Shown: positions 45,351 through 53,862 of the stretch, in pieces
Layout of the letters: every line of letters starts with the position of its first letter
Numbering within the stretch: position 1 is the first letter of the stretch
Source: Streptomyces sp. L2
GTDB lineage: Bacteria; Actinomycetota; Actinomycetes; Streptomycetales; Streptomycetaceae
DNA: 64,000 bases
Assembly: GCF_004124325.1 (NCBI RefSeq)
Contig: NZ_QBDT01000001.1
Coordinates: 3,348,001-3,412,000 of the forward strand
Reading direction: 5' to 3'
Position numbers and translations under genes: made by a program
Notes under the pieces: model-generated
Told to the model about the DNA's origin: nothing
What the model saw: only the letters and a program-made list of their open reading frames with translations
Databases searched by the model: none

Positions 45351-45372
45351 TATATGCAGTACTGCAGTACGT
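45351..45372 (-). promoter_or_regulatory. AT-rich promoter region with overlapping palindromes upstream of lsr2
   Basis: TATATGCAGTACTGCAGTAC (45351-45370) contains two overlapping 12-bp perfect palindromes, TGCAGTACTGCA and GTACTGCAGTAC. On the minus strand CATATA or TATATC could be the -10, with CTTTCC 17 nt upstream of CATATA as a weak -35. The palindromes would overlap the -10/-35 spacer, fitting a dimeric repressor, perhaps Lsr2 autoregulation. Confidence 0.45.
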
Positions 45373-45395
45373 CGGAAAGCAAACCGCTTTTGCCG

Positions 45396-45429
45396 GAAAA
45401 ACACAAACCCCTGGGATGGAACCAGGGGT
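45396..45429 (-). terminator. Terminator after the GNAT gene
   Basis: An 8-bp stem, ACCCCTGG with CCAGGGGT (45407-45414, 45422-45429), is followed on the minus strand by TTGTGTTTTTCC. The T-rich tail is unusual for Streptomyces. It separates the GNAT gene from the lsr2 promoter. Confidence 0.65.
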
Positions 45430-45485
45430 GGCCCCGCGCCCGGAAACATACGCGTTTCGGACATAGGGCACCGGGGCAATGACGA

Positions 45486-46019
45486 TCACAGATGCAGAAG
45501 CATCCGGCTGTTGCCCAGGGTGTTCGGTTTCACTCGTTCGAGACCGAGGAACTCCGCGACACCCTCGTCATAGGAACGCATCAGCTCCGCGTAGACATCC
45601 GTGTCCACCGGTGTCTCGCCGATCTCGACGAACCCGTGCTTCCCGAAGAAGTCGACTTCGAAGGTGAGACAGAAAACGCGGCGAACACCGAGCCAGCGCG
45701 CGGTCTCCAGCAACTTCTCCAGCACCCGGTGGCCGACACCGGCGCCCTTCAGGCCGGGCTTCACCGCGAGAGTGCGGACTTCCGCCAGGTCTTCCCACAT
45801 GACGTGCAGGGCGCCGCAGCCGACGACCTCGGCGTTGTCGTCGCGTTCGGCGACCCAGAACTCCTGGATGTCCTCGTAAAGCGTGACCGTGGCTTTGTCG
45901 AGCAGGATGCGGTCGCGGACGTAGGCGTCAAGGAGGTCGCGCACGACCGGGACATCGCTGGTCCTCGCCCGCCGGACGGTGATGGCTTTTGCGCTGGCTT
46001 CGGGACGCGTCGCTGACAT
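45486..46019 (-). CDS. GNAT family N-acetyltransferase, ArgA-like
   Basis: The 177 residues match short amino-acid N-acetyltransferases of the N-acetylglutamate synthase type: the acetyl-CoA site in VRTLAVKPGLKGAGVGHRVLEKLLE and the ArgA-type end FEVDFFGKHGFVEIGETPV. Actinobacteria use such stand-alone GNAT enzymes as the first step of arginine synthesis, so this is a candidate argA; the substrate is not proven. TAGCGT ends 6 nt before the ATG at 46019, a leaderless-type start. It is the only gene of its unit. Confidence 0.88.
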   Translation of the reverse strand: MSATRPEASAKAITVRRARTSDVPVVRDLLDAYVRDRILLDKATVTLYEDIQEFWVAERDDNAEVVGCGALHVMWEDLAEVRTLAVKPGLKGAGVGHRVLEKLLETARWLGVRRVFCLTFEVDFFGKHGFVEIGETPVDTDVYAELMRSYDEGVAEFLGLERVKPNTLGNSRMLLHL

Positions 46020-46028
46020 GAGCGGACG

Positions 46029-46460
46029 CTATCGCCCGGCGGTGTCCCCCGCCGCGCCGGGGTTCTCCGCCGGCGGCGCCTCGGGGGGTTCTGGGGTTTC
46101 CGGTCCCTGGACGATGCGTACGGCGTCCCGGAGCGCGTGACGCTGTTCCTCGCTCATCATCCCGAAGAACGCGACGAGAGCGGCGGCCGGGTTGTCGCTC
46201 TGCGACCAGGCGTCGTTCATCAGTGCGGCCGCGTAGGCGGCACGCGTCGAGACGGCCTCATATCGATAGGCCCGCCCTTCCGCCTCACGGCGGACCCAGC
46301 CCTTCTGGTGGAGATTGTCCAGAACGGTCATCACGGTGGTGTACGCGATGGACCGTTCCTGCTGGAGGTCTTCGAGGACTTCCCGAACAGTCACCGGCCG
46401 GTTCCACTTCCACACCCGCGTCATGACCGCGTCTTCGAGTTCTCCCAATGGGCGAGGCAC
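46029..46460 (-). CDS. BlaI/MecI family transcriptional regulator
   Basis: The 143-residue winged-helix protein has the BlaI pattern LGELEDAVMTRVWKWNRPVTVREVLEDLQQERSIAYTTVMTVLDNLHQKGWVRREAEGRAYRYEA. BlaI-type repressors control beta-lactamase or wall-stress genes and are inactivated by a BlaR1-like protease; no blaR is nearby, so an orphan regulator is likely. GTG at 46460 matches the usual family N terminus; a GTG three codons earlier is near a CACTAT hexamer. The C-terminal 35 residues are Pro/Glu-rich. Confidence 0.9.
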   Translation of the reverse strand: MPRPLGELEDAVMTRVWKWNRPVTVREVLEDLQQERSIAYTTVMTVLDNLHQKGWVRREAEGRAYRYEAVSTRAAYAAALMNDAWSQSDNPAAALVAFFGMMSEEQRHALRDAVRIVQGPETPEPPEAPPAENPGAAGDTAGR

Positions 46461-46608
46461 GCTCAGCACAATAGTGGGAGAACCGCACATTGGCGTGTCA
46501 GACCTGCGCATAGCCGACAGAACCAAACAAAAAGGGCACTGTCGGGAGAGCGGCGAGTCTTTGCGCACGAGGGGGGCGTCCTCGCAGCCAACGGCACCCC
46601 AACCAACC

Positions 46609-46672
46609 CAGGGGCGCGGGGCTCTGCCGATATGCGGCTCCGCCGCGCGGGCGCGACAAGCCACGACGCACC
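46609..46672. repeat. Recurring intergenic repeat copy, opposite orientation
   Basis: It has GGGGCGCGGGGCTCTGCCG, ATGCGGCTCCGCCGCGCGGG and GACAAGCCACGACGC, the reverse complement of the 9.3-kb copy. It fills part of the 269-nt gap between the small membrane-protein gene and the BlaI gene. Confidence 0.7.
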
Positions 46673-46729
46673 GTCACCCGGCGACGCACCGAACCCCGAC
46701 GGCGGCCCCATCCCGCAGCTCAGCCCAGC

Positions 46730-46909
46730 TCAGACATCCCGGGCCGGGGAACCCTGCCGAGCCCCCTCAGCGCGAGCGATCGCAGCGTCGACCGCCGCGT
46801 CTTCCTTGTCCTTCGCCGCCCCGCCCTGTGTCTTCACGATCACCCGGACCACACCGATGAAGAACACGGCCATGACGATGGGGGGCACGAGCGCGGAGAC
46901 GTAGTCCAT
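46730..46909 (-). CDS. Small single-pass membrane protein
   Basis: This 59-residue frame reads MDYVSALVPPIVMAVFFIGVV then RVIVKTQGGAAKDKEDAAVDAAIARAEGARQ and ends at 46730. One membrane helix spans residues 6-24, and the remainder is a charged cytosolic helix. TACTCT ends 6 nt before the ATG at 46909, so it is probably leaderless. Codon third positions are strongly G/C. Similar proteins are common in Streptomyces; the function is unknown. Confidence 0.75.
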   Translation of the reverse strand: MDYVSALVPPIVMAVFFIGVVRVIVKTQGGAAKDKEDAAVDAAIARAEGARQGSPARDV

Positions 46910-47026
46910 GCCTCAAGAGTAGTCACGCCGGGCCGGGCGAAAGGGACGGGGTGGCCCAACCCGCCGACATCCGACACCGACGGGCGCCCGGCCTGCGGCG
47001 ATGCCCCGGGCGCCCGCGCGGGCGCT

Positions 47027-47719
47027 TCAGCCCACGGCCAGTTGCCGCGACTCCGTCGGCTCCGTCGGCTCCGTCCGCTCCGCCGGGGGCGTGGGCGGCT
47101 TGCGGCGCGGGAAGACCTCGCCAGGGGTCGGCACGGGGCGCTTGGGGGGTGCGGGGGGCTGCTCGGCGGGCGGGGTCTGGCCGGGCTTGGGGGCCGGCTT
47201 CGGCGCGGGCCTGGGCGGGTTGTCCTGGCCGTTGGCCGAGGGCGTGGCCGCGCCGCCCCTGAGGGCCTGCAGGCGGGTCCGGGACGCGGGGATCATGGGC
47301 GCCGGGACCTTCCGCGCGCCCTGCGCGAAGCGAGCCCGCACGTCCCGCTCGGCCAGTTCCCGGCAGCGGTCCAGCAGGGCGGCCGCCGCCGGGTTCCCGC
47401 GCAGCGCCCGCAGCGCCGCGAGGTCGTCCGGGGTCGGCCGGTGGCCGGCGCCCAGCGCCTCCTCCAGAAGCGCGAGGTAGCCGGTCAGGGCGCCCGGCAG
47501 GGCCGCCCGGTACCGGTCCAGGTCGGCCCGCAGGAAGGCGCGCAGCCGGGCTCCCTCGCACATCGCCTCGTCGAGCGACTCGGCGAGCCGGGAGCAGTCC
47601 TTGACCTCCTCGGCGGAGGCCTGGCCGGGGTGGAGGGCGAGGGCGAGAGCGCGGCGGAGCACACGCAGCTCCTCCGCGCCGAACGCCATGCCGCCGCGGG
47701 ATCCGTATGGCGTGGGCAT
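47027..47719 (-). CDS. Conserved helical protein with proline-rich tail, unknown function
   Basis: The 230-residue protein has an N-terminal helical region (residues 10-130, including EELRVLRRALALALHPGQASAEEVKDCSRLAESLDEAM and YLALLEEALGAGHRPTPDDLAALRAL) and a C-terminal 70-residue Pro/Lys/Arg tail. No membrane helix or known motif is seen. TAGCGT ends 6 nt before the ATG at 47719, the same hexamer and spacing as at the GNAT gene. I do not recognise the family; it looks like a conserved Streptomyces hypothetical. Confidence 0.75.
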   Translation of the reverse strand: MPTPYGSRGGMAFGAEELRVLRRALALALHPGQASAEEVKDCSRLAESLDEAMCEGARLRAFLRADLDRYRAALPGALTGYLALLEEALGAGHRPTPDDLAALRALRGNPAAAALLDRCRELAERDVRARFAQGARKVPAPMIPASRTRLQALRGGAATPSANGQDNPPRPAPKPAPKPGQTPPAEQPPAPPKRPVPTPGEVFPRRKPPTPPAERTEPTEPTESRQLAVG

Positions 47720-47876
47720 GCGGCGACGCTATCGCTAATCGGACAAAAGTGACGGATCGGGGTGATTTATGGGCGCGTGTCGCCCCCTCCGTTACCCCGA
47801 CCGGCGTCTTCCCGACGCCGCTTCACGCGCGGCCGTGACGCCCACTCGGCCGCGGCCGTGACGGAGGCCGCTCACG

Positions 47877-48121
47877 ACCGCGACACCGGCCGCTCACGAC
47901 CGCGACGCCACCCGCCTCACAACCGCGACACCGGCCGCTCACGACCGCGACGCCACCCGCCTCACAACCGCGACACCGGCCGCTCACGACCGCGACGCCA
48001 CCCGCCTCACAACCACGACGCCGGTCGCTCACAACCGCGACGCCACCCGCCTCACAACCACGACGCCGGTCGCTCACAACCGCGACGCCACCCGCCTCAC
48101 GGTCACGACACCGGCCGGTCA
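47877..48121. repeat. 45-bp tandem repeat, five copies plus a partial one
   Basis: Five head-to-tail 45-bp units start at 47877, 47922, 47967, 48012 and 48057; a truncated sixth runs into the coaX stop codon. Units 1-3 are nearly identical and units 4-5 form a second subtype (ACGACGCCGGTCGCTCACAAC). A period divisible by 3 keeps frames open, but the predicted 15-residue repeats lie antisense or downstream of genes and are not taken as coding. The remaining part of the 399-nt gap (47720-47876) shows no gene. Confidence 0.9.
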
Positions 48122-48916
48122 CAGGCGGGAGACGTTCCGCTCGTAGACCATCCGCAGGCCGATCAGGGTCAGCCAGGGCTGGTGTTCGTCGATCACCGAG
48201 GACTCGCCCAGGACCATCGGCGCGAGGCCGCCCGTCGCGATCACCGTGACGTCGTCCGGGTCGTCCGCGAGTTCGCGGGCCATGCGGCCCACCACGCCGT
48301 CGACCTGCCCGGCGAAGCCGAAGACGATGCCCGACTGCATGGCCTCGACGGTGTTCTTGCCGATGACGTTCCGCGGCCGGGCCACCTCGATCTTCCGCAG
48401 CTGCGCGCCCTTGATGCCGAGCGCGTCGACGGAGATCTCGATGCCGGGGGCGATGACCCCGCCCACGTACTCCCCGCGCGCGGAGACGGCGTCGAACGTG
48501 GTCGCCGTACCGAAGTCGACGACGATCGCCGGGCCGCCGTACATCTCGACGGCCGCGACCGCGTTGATGATCCGGTCGGCGCCGACCTCCTTGGGGTTGT
48601 CGGTGAGGATCGGCACGCCGGTCTTCACGCCGGGCTCGACGAGGACGGCCGGGACGTCGCCGTAGTAGCGGCGGGTGACCTCGCGCAGCTCGTGCAGCAC
48701 CGACGGCACGGTCGCGCAGATGGCGATGCCGTCGATGCCGTCGCCCAGCTCGTCGCCGAGCAGCGGGTGCATGCCCATCAGGCCCTGGAGGAGCACCGCG
48801 AGTTCGTCCGCCGTGCGGCGGGCGTCCGTGGAGATGCGCCAGTGCTCGACGATGTCGTCCCCGTCGAAGAGGCCGAGGACCGTGTGCGTGTTGCCGACGT
48901 CGATCGTGAGCAGCAT
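48119..48916 (-). CDS. coaX: Type III pantothenate kinase
   Basis: CoaX phosphorylates pantothenate, the first step of CoA synthesis. The 265 residues have the ASKHA-type motifs LLTIDVGNTHTVLGLFDGD at the N terminus, GADRIINAVAAVEMYGG with the catalytic Asp, VVDFGTATTFDAV and GGVIAPGIEIS. It is the last gene of the pantothenate/NAD operon, 5 nt after nadC. Its stop lies at the edge of the 45-bp repeat array. Confidence 0.96.
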   Translation of the reverse strand: MLLTIDVGNTHTVLGLFDGDDIVEHWRISTDARRTADELAVLLQGLMGMHPLLGDELGDGIDGIAICATVPSVLHELREVTRRYYGDVPAVLVEPGVKTGVPILTDNPKEVGADRIINAVAAVEMYGGPAIVVDFGTATTFDAVSARGEYVGGVIAPGIEISVDALGIKGAQLRKIEVARPRNVIGKNTVEAMQSGIVFGFAGQVDGVVGRMARELADDPDDVTVIATGGLAPMVLGESSVIDEHQPWLTLIGLRMVYERNVSRL

Positions 48917-48921
48917 GGCCG

Positions 48922-49899
48922 TTACTCCGCCTCGCGCAGGTCCAGGCCGATGTCCAGGATCGGCGAGGAGTGGGTCAGCGCGCCGACCGCCAGGAAGTCC
49001 ACGCCGGTGCCGGCGTACGCGGCCGCGTTGTCCAGGGTGAGCCGGCCGGAGGCCTCCAGCAGGGCGCGCCCGCCGACGATCGCGACGGCCTCCGAGCACT
49101 CCCCGGGCGTGAAGTTGTCCAGCAGGATGAGGTCGGCGCCCGCGTCGACGACCTCGCGGAGCTGGTGCAGGGTGTCGACCTCGACCTCGATCGGCACTTC
49201 GGGGAAGGCCTCCCGTACGGCCTTGAAGGCCTGGGCGACACCGCCGGCGGCGACCACGTGGTTGTCCTTCACCAGGGCCGCGTCGGACAGCGACATGCGG
49301 TGGTTGACGCCGCCGCCGCAGCGCACCGCGAACTTCTCCAGCGACCTGAGGCCCGGGGTGGTCTTGCGGGTGTCGCGCACACGCGTGCGCGTGCCTTCCA
49401 GGGCGTCCGCCCACGCGCGCGTGGCGGTCGCGATGCCCGACAGGCGGCACAGGACGTTCAGCGCGCTGCGCTCGGCCGTGAGCAGGTCGCGGGTGCGCGT
49501 GGTGACCGACAGCAGCTGCTGTCCGGCCGCCACCCGCTCGCCGTCCTCGGCGTGCCGCTCGACCTCGAACTCGTCGGTGCACACCACGGACAGGATCGCC
49601 TCGGCGACCCGGAGGCCGGCGACGACGCCCGCCTCGCGCGCGGCGAAGTCGGCGGTGGCGACCGCGTCCTCGGGGATGGTGGCGACGGTCGTCACGTCCA
49701 CGCCGCCGTCCAGGTCCTCCTGGATGGCCACGTTGGCGATGTCCTCGACCTCGACGGGGTCGAGGCCGGCCTCGGCCAGCAGGGCGGCGAGCGCGGGGTC
49801 GAGGCCGCACTCCAAGTACTCCTCGTCGCCTGCGCCGCCACAGGCGCAGCCGTCGCCGCAGCCGCCGGTCGGGGCGAGGGGAAGATCGTCGGTGCTCAC
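48922..49899 (-). CDS. nadC: Nicotinate-nucleotide pyrophosphorylase (quinolinate phosphoribosyltransferase)
   Basis: NadC converts quinolinate and PRPP to nicotinate mononucleotide in de novo NAD synthesis. The 325 residues have EDLDGGVDVTT in the N-terminal domain, RDTRKTTPGLRSLEKFAVRCGGGVNHRMSLSDAALVKDNHV as the active-site block, and DLILLDNFTPGEC near the C-terminal barrel. An extra Cys-rich N terminus (GGCGDGCACGGAGDEEYLECG) precedes the usual start. The GTG at 49899 is taken, with CAGGAG 11 nt away; an upstream GTG overlapping the nadB stop is an alternative. It follows nadB in the operon. Confidence 0.95.
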   Translation of the reverse strand: MSTDDLPLAPTGGCGDGCACGGAGDEEYLECGLDPALAALLAEAGLDPVEVEDIANVAIQEDLDGGVDVTTVATIPEDAVATADFAAREAGVVAGLRVAEAILSVVCTDEFEVERHAEDGERVAAGQQLLSVTTRTRDLLTAERSALNVLCRLSGIATATRAWADALEGTRTRVRDTRKTTPGLRSLEKFAVRCGGGVNHRMSLSDAALVKDNHVVAAGGVAQAFKAVREAFPEVPIEVEVDTLHQLREVVDAGADLILLDNFTPGECSEAVAIVGGRALLEASGRLTLDNAAAYAGTGVDFLAVGALTHSSPILDIGLDLREAE

Positions 49900-49904
49900 G
49901 TGTG

Positions 49905-51650
49905 TCACTGCTCCTGGGGACGCTGGGCTCGGCGGATCGGGGGGAAGTCTGCGGTGTCCGTGGTGCGGGCGGCCAGGGACCGGTCCGGATTGACCGTGAC
50001 GACGATGTGGCGGCGCCAGTGCGCGTCGTCGCGGTCGGCGTGGTCCTCGCGCCAGTGGCAGCCGCGGGTCTCCTCGCGCATCAGGGCGGCGGCGACCAAG
50101 GCGCGGGCCACGCACAGCAGGTTGGTGGCCTCCCAGGTGTCGACGCCGGGCTCGGCGGTCTTGCCGTTCTCCTGGAGGGCCTCGCGGGCCTCGGTGTGCA
50201 GCCGCCGCAACTGATCGGCGGCCCGCTGGAGGGACTCCGCGGAACGCAGCACGCCGGCGCCGTCGCTCATGATCCGCTGGACCGCGAACCGGGTCTCGGG
50301 GGCGAGCAGCGGGTGGGCGGGCGTCTCGGGCTGCGCGACGGGGGCGGGCACGCGCGCGTGGAGGGCGTCCTGGGCATGGGCGGCGGCGATGTCGGCGGCG
50401 ATCCGCTCGGCGTAGACGAGGCCTTCGAGGAGGGAGTTGGAGGCGAGCCGGTTGGCGCCGTGCACACCGGTGCAGGCGACCTCGCCGCACGCGTACAGGC
50501 CGGGGACGGTCGTACGGCCCCGGGCGTCGGTGCGTACGCCCCCGGAGGCGTGGTGGGCGGCCGGGGCGATCGGGATGGGCTCGGTGACCGGGTCGATGCC
50601 GTGGGCGCGGCAGGCGGCCAGGATGGTCGGGAAGCGGTTCTCCCACATCTCGGCGCCAAAGTGCCGGGCGTCGAGGAACATGTGCTCGGCGTCCTGCTCC
50701 AGCATGCGCCGCAGGATGCCCTTGGCGACGATGTCCCGGGGCGCCAGCTCGGCCAGTTCGTGCTGCCCGACCATGAAGCGCACGCCGTCGGCGTCGACCA
50801 GGTGGGCGCCCTCGCCGCGTACCGCCTCGGAGACGAGCGGCTGCTGGCCCTCGGCGTCGGCGCCGAGGAACAGCACGGTCGGGTGGAACTGCACGAATTC
50901 CAGGTCGGAGACCTCGGCACCGGCCCGCATGGCGAGCGCCACGCCGTCACCGGTCGACACGGACGGGTTGGTGGTCGCCGAGAAGACCTGGCCCATGCCG
51001 CCGGTCGCGAGGACCACGGCGGGCGCGTGCACGGCGCCGACGCCGTCGTGCTGGCCCTCGCCCATCACGTGCAGGGTGACACCGGCCGTGCGGCCCTCGG
51101 CGTCGGTCAGCAGGTCCAGCACGAGCGCGTTCTCGATGGTGCGCAGCCCGCGCGCGCGGACGGCGTCCACGAGCGTCCGGGAGACCTCCGCGCCGGTCGC
51201 GTCGCCGCCCGCGTGGGCGATGCGGCGCCGGTGGTGGCCCCCCTCGCGGGTGAGCTGGATGTCGCCTCCGGCGTCGGTGTCGAAGTGCGCGCCGGTGGAG
51301 ATCAGCCGCCGTACGGCGCCCGGGCCCTCGGTGACGAGGAGGCGTACGGCCTCCTCGTCGCACAGGCCGGCGCCCGCCACCAGGGTGTCGTCCAGGTGCT
51401 GTTCGGGGGTGTCGCCCTCGCCGAGGGCGGCGGCGATGCCGCCCTGGGCCCAGCGGGTGGAGCCGTCGTCGAGGCGGGCCTTGGTGACGACGACCGTGGT
51501 CAGTCCTGCGGCCTCGCAGTCCAGGGCCGCGGTGAGGCCGGCCACGCCGGAACCGACGACGACCACGTCGGCGGAGATGCTCCAGCCGGGGGCGGGGGCG
51601 TGCAGCCGTATGCCGGTGCTGGTGCCTTTGCTGGTGCCTGTGCTGGTCAC
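49905..51650 (-). CDS. nadB: L-aspartate oxidase
   Basis: NadB oxidises aspartate to iminoaspartate with FAD, feeding quinolinate synthesis. The 581 residues contain the FAD-binding [21 protein letters not shown], the flavin loop [26 protein letters not shown], the active-site [25 protein letters not shown] and the conserved [15 protein letters not shown]. The GTG start overlaps the panC stop by 4 nt (GTGA, 51647-51650). No nadA is in the window. Confidence 0.97.
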   Translation of the reverse strand: MTSTGTSKGTSTGIRLHAPAPGWSISADVVVVGSGVAGLTAALDCEAAGLTTVVVTKARLDDGSTRWAQGGIAAALGEGDTPEQHLDDTLVAGAGLCDEEAVRLLVTEGPGAVRRLISTGAHFDTDAGGDIQLTREGGHHRRRIAHAGGDATGAEVSRTLVDAVRARGLRTIENALVLDLLTDAEGRTAGVTLHVMGEGQHDGVGAVHAPAVVLATGGMGQVFSATTNPSVSTGDGVALAMRAGAEVSDLEFVQFHPTVLFLGADAEGQQPLVSEAVRGEGAHLVDADGVRFMVGQHELAELAPRDIVAKGILRRMLEQDAEHMFLDARHFGAEMWENRFPTILAACRAHGIDPVTEPIPIAPAAHHASGGVRTDARGRTTVPGLYACGEVACTGVHGANRLASNSLLEGLVYAERIAADIAAAHAQDALHARVPAPVAQPETPAHPLLAPETRFAVQRIMSDGAGVLRSAESLQRAADQLRRLHTEAREALQENGKTAEPGVDTWEATNLLCVARALVAAALMREETRGCHWREDHADRDDAHWRRHIVVTVNPDRSLAARTTDTADFPPIRRAQRPQEQ

Positions 51651-52648
51651 GAGGCGGCTCCGAAGGATCCGAAGGTGAGCGGGATGTTGTCGATCAGCCG
51701 GGTCGTGCCGACCCGGGCGGCGACGGCGAGGACGGCCTCACCGGTGAAGCCGTCCTCGATCTCGGTGAAGTCGGCGGGGTCGACCAGGGCCAGGTAGTCG
51801 AGGTGGAGCGGCGGCTCCATGCGGGCGGCCTCGTCCAGCGCCTGCCGGGCGGCGGCGCGGACGGCGGCCGGGCCGCCGGGCGTGGCCGTGGCCACGGCGT
51901 GCGCGTCGGCCGCCGCGCGGGACTCGCCTATGGCGCTGAGCGCCTCGGCACGCGCGTGCGTGGAGGGCACTTCGCGGGCCCGCGCGCGCAGCGCCTCCTG
52001 GGCGGCGTGCCGGTCGCGGCCTGCGAACAGGGCCCGGGACAGGGCGAGGGCGGTGCGGCGCTCGCGGTCCGAGAGGTAGCGGTTGCGGCTGGACAGGGCG
52101 AGCCCGTCCTCCTCGCGTACGGTGGGTACGGCGGCGATCTCGACGCCGAAGTTCAGGTCGCGCACCATGCGGCGGATCAGGGCCAGCTGCTGGGCGTCCT
52201 TCTGGCCGTACAGGGCGACGTCGGGGCGGGTGAGGTGGAGCAGCTTGGCGACGACGGTGAGCATGCCGTCGAAGTGGCCGGGGCGTGCGGCGCCCTCCAG
52301 GCGTTCGCCCATGGGGCCGGCCGTGATGCGCACCTGGGGTTCGCCGCCGGGGTAGACCTCGTCCACGGCGGGCGCGAACACGGCGTCGGCCCCGGCGCGT
52401 TCGGCGATCGAGAGGTCGGCGTCGAGGGTGCGCGGGTAGCGGTCCAGGTCCTCGCCGGCGCCGAATTGCAGCGGGTTGACGAAGACGGTGACGATGACTT
52501 CGCCGGCCGGGCCGGCGATCTTCCGCGCGGTGCGGATCAGCGTGGCGTGGCCCTCGTGCAGGGCGCCCATGGTCATGACGACCGCGCGGCGGCCGTGGCG
52601 CACGCGCGCGTGCAGCTCGCCGGCGGTGCTCAGCAGGGCGGTGGTCAT
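51647..52648 (-). CDS. panC: Pantothenate synthetase
   Basis: PanC joins pantoate and beta-alanine using ATP to make pantothenate. The 333 residues from the ATG at 52648 contain the family motifs [75 protein letters not shown] and SSRNRYL. Two more in-frame ATGs lie 13 and 26 codons upstream (52687, 52726), each part of a 39-bp repeat that also carries GAGGGGACC as a ribosome site; the most upstream one overlaps the stop of the preceding gene. The real start or starts therefore remain open. The stop overlaps nadB. Confidence 0.95.
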   Translation of the reverse strand: MTTALLSTAGELHARVRHGRRAVVMTMGALHEGHATLIRTARKIAGPAGEVIVTVFVNPLQFGAGEDLDRYPRTLDADLSIAERAGADAVFAPAVDEVYPGGEPQVRITAGPMGERLEGAARPGHFDGMLTVVAKLLHLTRPDVALYGQKDAQQLALIRRMVRDLNFGVEIAAVPTVREEDGLALSSRNRYLSDRERRTALALSRALFAGRDRHAAQEALRARAREVPSTHARAEALSAIGESRAAADAHAVATATPGGPAAVRAAARQALDEAARMEPPLHLDYLALVDPADFTEIEDGFTGEAVLAVAARVGTTRLIDNIPLTFGSFGAAS

Positions 52649-52761
52649 CGGGCGGGTCCCCTCGGTGCCGTTCGGGCCGGTGGTCATCGGGCGGGTCCCC
52701 TCGGTGCCGTTCGGGCCGGTCGTCATCGGGTGGTCCCCTCGGTGCCGTTCGGGCCGGTGGT
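52646..52761 (-). repeat. 39-bp direct repeats at the DUF2520-panC junction
   Basis: Two identical 39-bp units (52649-52687 and 52688-52726) and a third that is 1 nt shorter (52727-52761) lie at the gene junction. Each encodes [10 protein letters not shown] in the same phase. In the third copy the missing base shifts the end to a TGA that overlaps an ATG. Each unit thus supplies a ribosome-binding sequence and an ATG to panC. Confidence 0.85.
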
Positions 52762-53679
52762 GCCGGTGCCGCGGTCGCTCGCGTCGGCGAGCACGCCGAG
52801 CAGGTCCTCGGCGAGTTCGGCCTTCAGCAGGCCGTGGGCGAGGGCGCGGTCGGCGGTCGCGCGGGCCATCGCCAGATAGCCGGCGACGGTCTGCGGGGCG
52901 TGCTTGCGCAGCTCGGTGACGTGCGCGGCGACCGTGCCGGCGTCCCCGCGCGCGACCGGGCCGGTCAGCGCGGCGTCCCCGGAGCGCAGGGCGTTGTCCA
53001 GGGCGGCGCCGAGGAGCGGGCCGAGCATCCGGTCGGGCGCCTCGACGCCGGCCGAGCGCAGCAGCTCCATGGACTGGGCGACCAGGGTGACCAGGTGGTT
53101 GGCGCCGAGGGCGAGGGCCGCGTGGTAGAGCGGGCGGTTGGCCTCGCTGATCCACTCCGGTTCGCCGCCCATCTCGATGACGAGGGCCTCGGCGGCCAGC
53201 CGCAGCTCCTCGGGCGCGGTGACGCCGAAGGAGCAGCCGGCCAGGCGCTGCACGTCGACGGGGGTGCCGGTGAACGTCATCGCCGGGTGCAGGGCCAGCG
53301 GCAGCGCGCCCGCGCGCAGGGCGGGGTCCAGGACCCGGGTGCCGTAGCGGCCGGAGGTGTGCACGAGGAGCTGGCCGGGGCGGACGGCGCCGGTCTCGGC
53401 GAGTCCGGCGACCAGGCCGGGCAGGGCGTCGTCGGGGACGGTGAGCAGGACCAGGTCGGCGCGCTGGAGGACGTCGGCGGGCGGTACCAGGGGCACTCCG
53501 GGGAGCATCGCCTCGGCACGCCGGCGGGAGGTGTCGGAGACGCCGGAGACGGCCACCGGGCGGTGGCCGGCGAGCTGGAGGGACGCGGCGAGCGCGGGGC
53601 CCACCCGGCCGGCGCCGACAACGCCTACCGTGAGCCGCGCGGGGCGGTCCTCGATGTCTGACTGGTGGACTGTACTCAC
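52723..53679 (-). CDS. Rossmann-fold DUF2520 protein, candidate ketopantoate reductase
   Basis: The 318-residue protein has an N-terminal NAD(P)-binding fold ([33 protein letters not shown]) and a C-terminal helical DUF2520 domain ([33 protein letters not shown]). It is the first gene of the pantothenate/NAD operon and is coupled to panC by an ATGA overlap. Because panC needs pantoate and no panE is seen here, a ketopantoate reductase role is a reasonable inference, but is not shown by sequence. The C-terminal tail [12 protein letters not shown] is repeated in front of panC. Start is GTG at 53679 with GGAAGG upstream. Confidence 0.88.
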   Translation of the reverse strand: MSTVHQSDIEDRPARLTVGVVGAGRVGPALAASLQLAGHRPVAVSGVSDTSRRRAEAMLPGVPLVPPADVLQRADLVLLTVPDDALPGLVAGLAETGAVRPGQLLVHTSGRYGTRVLDPALRAGALPLALHPAMTFTGTPVDVQRLAGCSFGVTAPEELRLAAEALVIEMGGEPEWISEANRPLYHAALALGANHLVTLVAQSMELLRSAGVEAPDRMLGPLLGAALDNALRSGDAALTGPVARGDAGTVAAHVTELRKHAPQTVAGYLAMARATADRALAHGLLKAELAEDLLGVLADASDRGTGTTGPNGTEGTTR

Positions 53680-53862
53680 GCGACGGCGGCCTTCCCGTTC
53701 CAGTCCGCTCTGGGTACCGGACGATTTCTCGTCATGTTAACGCTATCTCGTTCCGGGGGCGGTTGGTTGTCCACAGGCTGTGCGTTTCGCCACGCCCCCG
53801 GCCCGCGGGCCCCACCGGAAATCCCGGTGCTTCCCGGGGGCCGGGACGGCATGATCTGCGGC

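Noticed and set aside
47762..49993. A plus-strand frame with 15-residue NRDTGRSRPRRHPPH repeats
   Set aside because: The repeats come from the 45-bp DNA array, and the rest is antisense to coaX and nadC; no start signal or codon bias supports it.
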